A stretch of DNA of 64,000 nucleotides from an uncultured Eubacterium sp. (GTDB lineage Bacteria > Bacillota > Clostridia > Lachnospirales > Lachnospiraceae), in NCBI GenBank assembly GCA_910584065.1, contig CAJTZN010000006.1, positions 50,251 through 114,250 of the forward strand. The letters run 5' to 3'. The notes below the pieces were generated by a model that saw nothing but the letters and a program-made list of their open reading frames with translations, searched no databases and had not been told where the DNA came from. Both the position numbers and the translations under genes were made by a program. Of the stretch, positions 59,366 to 64,000 are shown one piece after another. The stretch's first letter is position 1. Each line of letters opens with the position of its first letter.

Positions 59366-60019
59366 TTACGATTCCTGGCTGATCGTTACGCCGCCGCCAG
59401 CCATGATACTGCCGCCCACGCTGCAGCATCTCACCTCGTCTCCGGCATTGACACTTCCCCCTACATTGCCACACATCACGTCGTCTCCGGCGCTGACCTC
59501 TCCTCCCACGTTGCCGCATGCCACACTGTCGCCGGCGCTGACGTCTCCATTTATGTTCGCGCACGCTACACTATCTCCGGCATTGACATCTCCGCCCACA
59601 TCACCGCTGATCTTTGCCGACCCCCATACCTCCAGCGAAATTTCCCGCATTCCATCCTTCCCGGAATCGTCAGCCGCAGCAAGATTCAGCGAGATCTCAT
59701 CCCTCGTTCCCATTTTGCTCCATTCATCCACGGACAAAACACGCCGGCCCACGCATTGAACGATCCGCAGCGTTTTATCATCCGGCAGCGAAGACAATAC
59801 TCCACCCGTATCCCGCTCTTCGCCGCGCAGGAGCTGATCCAGTGAAATCCCCAGATAATCGGCAAGCTGAGGCAGCAGCGCCAAATCCGGGCAGGACAGC
59901 CCGCACTCCCACTTACTGACTGCCTGCACGGACAATCCCAGTTCGTCGGCCAGCGCTTCCTGGCTGACTCCCAGCTTTTTCCTCGCCTCTTTGATCGTTA
60001 CACCCATATTCCCGTTCAT
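59366..60019 (-). CDS. XRE family regulator with beta-helix-like repeat tail
   Basis: A protein of 217 residues. Residues 1-68 form an HTH domain (EARKKLGVSQEALADELGLS, VSKWECGLSCPDLALLPQLA). A linker follows to about 130. The tail is a stack of five 15-residue units: GGDVNAGDSVACANI, NGDVSAGDSVACGNV, GGEVSAGDDVMCGNV, GGSVNAGDEVRCCSV, GGSIMAGGGVTIS. The pattern resembles the short parallel beta-helix rungs of bactofilins and DUF4097-like proteins, with cysteine at one position per rung. GGAGTGATAAGAT precedes the ATG. The target is unknown. Confidence 0.85.
   Translation of the reverse strand: MNGNMGVTIKEARKKLGVSQEALADELGLSVQAVSKWECGLSCPDLALLPQLADYLGISLDQLLRGEERDTGGVLSSLPDDKTLRIVQCVGRRVLSVDEWSKMGTRDEISLNLAAADDSGKDGMREISLEVWGSAKISGDVGGDVNAGDSVACANINGDVSAGDSVACGNVGGEVSAGDDVMCGNVGGSVNAGDEVRCCSVGGSIMAGGGVTISQES
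59380..59610 (-). repeat. 45-bp degenerate repeats encoding the 15-residue rungs
   Basis: Five in-frame units of 45 bases with shared GCCGGCGCTGAC or close variants on the plus strand. Confidence 0.75.
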
Positions 60020-60090
60020 ATCTTATCACTCCATTTCTACTTTCTGATACCGCGGATTACTTCGTTGTTTCACAACACCCGCAATCCTTC

Positions 60091-60133
60091 AAAAAAAATT
60101 AGTACAGCGCTTTTGATGTTCGCTGTACTAATT
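60091..60133 (-). terminator. Terminator of the NRPS-like operon
   Basis: A perfect 13-bp inverted repeat AATTAGTACAGCG (60097-60109) and CGCTGTACTAATT (60121-60133), followed on the minus strand by eight T. It lies about 50 bases after the ligase stop codon. Confidence 0.95.
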
Positions 60134-60180
60134 ATATACCGAAACCGGCAAAAAAACCAACCACCAGTGGTAGAAAAATA

Positions 60181-61698
60181 TCAACTGCCGGTTGAACGCT
60201 TTATTTTTTTGGAAGGCGTTTTCTCAAATTCCGTATCACGGACTTTTAGCTTATACACCCTTTTGTATAACGGCGCGCCGTCATTGTACGCGTCGATGAT
60301 CGCCTGTAACTGTCCCGGCACGTCTTTGATCTTCTTCTTCGCCGCGTATTCCAGATCCGGGAAGATCTCCGCCTCAATGACGCCATCCGATTCCCGCACG
60401 AGGATCTCCTGTACGAGGCGCTCGGAGCCAATCTTATTTTCGAGTTCCTCCGGCGACACATTCTCCCCGTTTTTCGTAATGATCAGATTCTTCTTCCTGC
60501 CGGTGAGATAGACAAACCCCTCGTCATCGACATATCCGAGATCCCCGGTTTTCAGCCAGCCGTCCGAGAGCGTCTCGGCTGTTTCCTCCGGCATGTGGTA
60601 ATACCCCATCATCACGCTGCTCCCCCGCACCCAGAGTTCTTCGTCTACCACCTTTGCCTCACAGTTCGGCATGAGCTGGCCGACCGAATCCTTTCGGATG
60701 TTCCAGCTCAGGTTCGTGCTGATGACCGGCGAGCACTCCGTCATGCCGTACCCCTGCTGGATCGTGATGCCATATTTTTCAAAGAGATCGATATACTGCG
60801 GATTCAGATACGCGCCGCCGCTGCATATCGTGTGCAGGTTTTTGCCAAAAGCGTTCCGCTTCACGAGCTTGGCCGGCAGTCCCCCGGCCTCTTCCAGCTT
60901 TTTGGCGATCGTCTCGATCATGAGAGGCACCATCAGGATCATGTCCGGCTGGAACAGCTTCATGTTTTTGACGATGCGCATAAGCGAATCGTTGATGCAG
61001 ATAATGCTTCCGAGCGAGATTCCTTTCAGAATATCCATGCTCAGGCAATACGCATGGTGGATCGGCAGCACGGAAAGAATCACCGTGCGCTCCGGTATTT
61101 TCATATCGAGGCAGGTCGCGTTTTCCGCCAGATTCCGCTGCGTAAGCATAACTCCCTTACTCTTTCCCGTCGTTCCCGACGTAAACATGATCGTGCAGAG
61201 CTGATCCGGTTCGACGTCCGCTTCCCAGCCTCCTTTTTGCTGTCCGAGCAGCTGCCAGAACGAATCCGACTGTCCGTCTCCCTCTTCCTTCTGCATCGAA
61301 ATCACATATTTTACGTTTGGACACCGTTCGCGCACGAGTGCGCCCACATCGGCGCGGACTTCATCCATCACGAATACTTCTGCATCGGAGCGGTTGATCA
61401 GATCGCACATCTCGTCCACCGGCAGGGAAACGTCGAGCGGAACCGCGATGCTGCCGCTGTTCACGATCCCAAAAAATGACACGATCCACTCGTAGGACGT
61501 CGGCCCGGTCAGTGCGATGTGCCGCCCATCCATTCCCCGCTCCCTCAGAGCACTGGAAAACGCCGCGCTGTCCTTCTTCAACTGCGTATAGGACTTTGTG
61601 ATGATTTCCTTTTTGTGCCCCTTGTAGCGGATGGCGTCCTCTGCGCCAAACTTACTCTCCGCCTGTACTAAAATATCACGAATTGTACTGCATACCAT
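60181..61698 (-). CDS. Adenylate-forming ligase (acyl-CoA synthetase / free-standing A domain)
   Basis: A protein of 505 residues. ANL-family motifs: CTIMFTSGTTGKSKGVML (phosphate loop), QQGYGMTECSP, WLKTGDLGYVDDEGFVYLTGR and KNLIITKNGENVSPEELE, and the C-terminal catalytic lysine in KTPSKKIKR. It activates a carboxylic acid as the adenylate and, given the carrier protein gene next door, probably loads it onto that carrier rather than onto CoA. The specificity pocket was not decoded. GAGAGGGAGCC precedes the ATG. It is the last gene of the operon, with a terminator after it. Confidence 0.93.
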   Translation of the reverse strand: MVCSTIRDILVQAESKFGAEDAIRYKGHKKEIITKSYTQLKKDSAAFSSALRERGMDGRHIALTGPTSYEWIVSFFGIVNSGSIAVPLDVSLPVDEMCDLINRSDAEVFVMDEVRADVGALVRERCPNVKYVISMQKEEGDGQSDSFWQLLGQQKGGWEADVEPDQLCTIMFTSGTTGKSKGVMLTQRNLAENATCLDMKIPERTVILSVLPIHHAYCLSMDILKGISLGSIICINDSLMRIVKNMKLFQPDMILMVPLMIETIAKKLEEAGGLPAKLVKRNAFGKNLHTICSGGAYLNPQYIDLFEKYGITIQQGYGMTECSPVISTNLSWNIRKDSVGQLMPNCEAKVVDEELWVRGSSVMMGYYHMPEETAETLSDGWLKTGDLGYVDDEGFVYLTGRKKNLIITKNGENVSPEELENKIGSERLVQEILVRESDGVIEAEIFPDLEYAAKKKIKDVPGQLQAIIDAYNDGAPLYKRVYKLKVRDTEFEKTPSKKIKRSTGS

Positions 61699-61744
61699 GG
61701 CTCCCTCTCATTCTGCCGCCCCATCTTCCGCGCGGGCGGTCTAC

Positions 61745-61855
61745 TCTTAAACTGGCTAGTCTTAGACTGGCTGGTCTTAGACTGGCAAGTCTTAGACTGG
61801 CTGGTCTTAGACTGGCTGGTCTTAGACTGGCTGGTCTTAGACTGGCCGGTCTTAG
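61745..61855 (-). repeat. 15-bp minisatellite between carrier and ligase genes
   Basis: Seven full units of TCTTAGACTGGCTGG (plus strand), starting every 15 bases from 61745, plus a partial eighth that contains the carrier gene's stop codon (61852-61854). The only variation is in single bases (CTAG, CAAG, CCGG endings). Confidence 0.97.
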
Positions 61856-62091
61856 TCCGCCTGTTCCTCCACCAGTTTCTCCAGATAGTCGACTGCTTCC
61901 TGAACCGTCCGTATATTAGCCGCCTCCGCCTCGTCGATCTCCACGTCGAGCTGGTCCTCGATCTCGCCCAGCATACTCATGAAATCAAACGAGGTGAATC
62001 CCAGATCTTCCATAAACCGCGATTCCGGCAGAATCTTTTCCCGTTCCGTCTCCACGTACTCACAAATAATTTCTGTCAACTGATCAAACAT
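61852..62091 (-). CDS. Acyl carrier protein / peptidyl carrier protein
   Basis: A protein of 79 residues, acidic and helical. The phosphopantetheine attachment serine is S34 in EDLGFTSFDFMSMLGEIED (TSF in place of the usual DSL). It carries the acyl or aminoacyl group as a thioester between the ligase and the condensation-like protein. GGGGGAATTG lies before the ATG. The stop codon falls in the first unit of the minisatellite. Confidence 0.93.
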   Translation of the reverse strand: MFDQLTEIICEYVETEREKILPESRFMEDLGFTSFDFMSMLGEIEDQLDVEIDEAEAANIRTVQEAVDYLEKLVEEQAD

Positions 62092-62169
62092 GTTACAATT
62101 CCCCCTTGTTTTTCTTACTGCCGCAGCAGTTATACCGATTGCTCCGCGTTCCCGCCAAATGTCATACAG

Positions 62170-63573
62170 TTATACGAGCCGGATGATCTCACCGATAGTC
62201 AGATCCGGCGACTCCACGCCCTTAAATAAAATACGGCACAAAAAGTAATAAAGATTCTCCAGATCTTTCCAACTGATCGCCTTGACCTGGTGCTCAAAGT
62301 TAAAGTCCAGTCCGTTGTCTTCCGGTCGGTGCATCACGGTGAGATAGACGGCCTGCGTCGTCGCGCCGTTCGGATACCATTTCGTCTTATACCGTATGTC
62401 GCCCAGTTTTTCCAATTCCTTATCCCTCATCGACATCGGCTGGTACGTGAGGGAGATCGGCTCGTAAACACGTCCGGGCGCCACATGATAGATTTTGCTG
62501 CGATGGGCAAAATAAGCGACCGGATCATAATTGGCGTGGCGGAAATATTCATTCTGCCGGTCCCGGATCTCCTGGAGCCCCTCCAGAAATGTTTTGTCTT
62601 CCGGAATGATCGTGCGGAACGGGAACGAATGGATCCTCGTCCCACCGCTTTTCTTTTCCTTTAACGTCGCGCGTCTTGCGATCGTCGTCGTGATCGACAC
62701 GTCGTCGTTGCCGTTCATTTTCTGATAATATGTACGAAGTCCCATCATGAGCAGGCACAGAAGCGATACATGGTATTTCTCACAAAAATCCATCAGGCGC
62801 TTCGTCGGCTCTTCTTCCAAATGAAACGTATACAGCGCCGAATCCACGCTGTCTGATACGTTCACCGCCGCCCGCGCGTTCGGATTTCCCGAAGTCCTGC
62901 GCTCCTCCTCCAGCCGTTCCGGGCCATTCAGTCCGTTGTAGATCGGCTCGGAGGACTCGATGAGCTGATGGAAAAATGCCTCATCCTTTGCCCTGGCTTT
63001 CGACCCGTCTTCATACGCCAGATCCTTTTTGATCTGTTCGATATAGGATGACATCTCTTTCGGATACGCCACCTCTTCATACATCTTGCTGCAGTAGATC
63101 TCAATGATATCCTTGAGGAAACAGATCATCGACTGCGCATCCATGATGCGGTGGTCAACGAGAAGATACACGCCCTCGTACCCGTCCGGCATCCGTATCA
63201 TAACGATACGGCTCATGGAAATCTCCTGTTCGGTAAAGGGCACCTGCGTCCATCCCTGCATGATCTGCTCTGCCTCTTCCATCGTTTTCCCCGAAAAATC
63301 CTGAAAATCAATATCCCATTCGGCATCCGTTTTGATATACTGATACCATGTGCCATCCTTATCCTGGAAAAAACGCACTTTCATACATTCGCAGCGCTCA
63401 TAGGCCTCCGTGATCGACTGCCGCAGCACATCAAAATCCAACTTCACCTCGATCGTAAGGCTTGTTCCGATGTTCAATACCTCCTTTTTCGGGCAGGCAT
63501 TCATGTAATAAAAATGAAACTTTTGTGCTACCGTCAGCGGATATAACTCATATCCTTTTCTTGTTTTTTTCAT
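62170..63573 (-). CDS. Condensation-domain-like acyltransferase (free-standing)
   Basis: A protein of 467 residues from the ATG at 63571-63573 (GGAAGGCGAT in front). The fold is that of NRPS condensation domains and related acyltransferases: YPLTVAQKFHFYY start, active-site motif DHRIMDA (H141, D145; the family has HHxxxDG), and a second half with RRATLKEKKSGGTRIHSFPFRT and NYDPVAYFAH. The second His and the Asp of the motif are kept; the first His and the Gly are not. It probably joins the carrier-bound group to an amine or alcohol. No other NRPS domains are attached. Confidence 0.82.
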   Translation of the reverse strand: MKKTRKGYELYPLTVAQKFHFYYMNACPKKEVLNIGTSLTIEVKLDFDVLRQSITEAYERCECMKVRFFQDKDGTWYQYIKTDAEWDIDFQDFSGKTMEEAEQIMQGWTQVPFTEQEISMSRIVMIRMPDGYEGVYLLVDHRIMDAQSMICFLKDIIEIYCSKMYEEVAYPKEMSSYIEQIKKDLAYEDGSKARAKDEAFFHQLIESSEPIYNGLNGPERLEEERRTSGNPNARAAVNVSDSVDSALYTFHLEEEPTKRLMDFCEKYHVSLLCLLMMGLRTYYQKMNGNDDVSITTTIARRATLKEKKSGGTRIHSFPFRTIIPEDKTFLEGLQEIRDRQNEYFRHANYDPVAYFAHRSKIYHVAPGRVYEPISLTYQPMSMRDKELEKLGDIRYKTKWYPNGATTQAVYLTVMHRPEDNGLDFNFEHQVKAISWKDLENLYYFLCRILFKGVESPDLTIGEIIRLV

Positions 63574-63616
63574 ATCGCCTTCCATTTCTGCAAAGCCAGC
63601 TATGCTCTGCGAACCA

Positions 63617-64000
63617 TTAAATCAATCCTGTCGTTTCCAATAACTGATCCAGTGCCTTCTCATACTTCCCGGTTTCTTTGTAATAACTCTCCGCATGCGC
63701 CGCGCCGGGAATGATGAGCTTCTGCTTCTTACCGCCATAATTTTCGTAGATCTCATCACACATATGGCACGGGACAAACGTATCCCCGGAACCGTGAATG
63801 ATGAGTGCCGGAACTTTAGCCTTTCTCACCTCTCTGGCCGCGTTGCACTCGTCCATCCCGTATCCGGCCAGCTTCCTGTTCATCTGATCCGCGATCGGGA
63901 TCATCGGAAAAGCGGGCAGATGATACATCGAGTGGAGCACATGCGTAAACACGTACTTGGGTGAGGTAAACGCGCAATCCGAAACGATGCCGCGCACCTG
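63617..64000 (-). CDS. Alpha/beta hydrolase, 5' end outside the window
   Basis: The frame is open to the right edge, so only the C-terminal 127 residues are visible. They hold the catalytic aspartate in ALIIHGSGDTFVP and histidine in IPGAAHAESYYKETGKY, the normal end of an alpha/beta hydrolase; the nucleophile lies outside. PVRKAKVPAL-like AREVRKAKVPALIIHG is typical. It runs in the same direction as the condensation, carrier and ligase genes, with 43 bases between, and may release or trim the product as a thioesterase. Confidence 0.85.
   Translation of the reverse strand, partial: QVRGIVSDCAFTSPKYVFTHVLHSMYHLPAFPMIPIADQMNRKLAGYGMDECNAAREVRKAKVPALIIHGSGDTFVPCHMCDEIYENYGGKKQKLIIPGAAHAESYYKETGKYEKALDQLLETTGLI

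Noticed and set aside
61745..61855. CRISPR array
   Set aside because: The units are contiguous 15-bp repeats without spacers, and no cas genes are present.

Overview
The window looks like a chromosomal segment of a Clostridia member, most likely Lachnospiraceae. The basis is gene content and order: the TIGR03960/TIGR03936 pair followed by an RNase E/G gene, ftsK next to a TepA/ClpP-like gene, rpsO close to pnp, cdaA-cdaR, a BirA-controlled bioY-bioB pair, PadR-DUF2812, DUF4179 anti-sigma and DUF6273 proteins. Starts were set mainly by GGAGG-type ribosome binding sites. No rRNA, tRNA, CRISPR array, transposase, integrase or replication origin was found, and no gene-free stretch exceeds about 300 bases.

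Region 1 (1-15 kb) is an AT-rich accessory strip, almost entirely on the minus strand. It holds single small genes: GNAT acetyltransferases (one cut off by the window edge, one truncated, one decayed), a HAD hydrolase, a DUF4143 ATPase bracketed by an exact 71-bp direct repeat, a GrpB protein, a chemotaxis receptor broken by a homopolymer frameshift, a P-loop kinase, a cytidine deaminase, a DUF5131 protein, a half-size EamA transporter, a DUF4303-nitrilase fusion, a C39-like protease and a phospholipase C-like protein. Several genes at 6.8-10.2 kb share a recurring intergenic element just upstream of the start, which gives the strip a cassette-array appearance. A PadR-DUF2812 operon (15.0-15.9 kb, plus) and a GNAT-methyltransferase fusion (16.0-17.6 kb) close it.

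Region 2 (17.6-30.4 kb) is GC-richer core: leuA, the c-di-AMP genes cdaR-cdaA with two membrane proteins, the radical SAM/RNase G operon behind a three-hairpin leader, a zinc-ribbon membrane protein, and bioY-bioB under a BirA operator. A second chemotaxis receptor and an AT-rich, convergent type II restriction-modification pair (32.3-34.4 kb) separate this from the next core block.

Region 3 (34.4-44.8 kb) carries fhs, two tandem RimK-like ATP-grasp genes, ftsK, a TepA-like protease, pnp with a long stem-loop leader, a NUDIX hydrolase and rpsO with a structured leader.

Region 4 (44.9-60 kb) is a surface and signalling region. It holds an AlbA-type protein with a 9-unit heptad repeat, then a probable five-gene operon of three secreted proteins with a hybrid histidine kinase and a two-receiver regulator lacking any DNA-binding domain, then an ECF sigma/anti-sigma pair whose promoter spacer is a palindrome facing a divergent XRE regulator. 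An XRE protein with a 15-residue beta-helix-like repeat tail follows.

Region 5 (60.1-64 kb) is an operon of free-standing NRPS-like parts: an alpha/beta hydrolase (cut by the window end), a condensation-like protein, an acyl carrier protein and an adenylate-forming ligase. A 15-bp minisatellite lies between the carrier and ligase genes, and a strong terminator closes the operon. The product is unknown.
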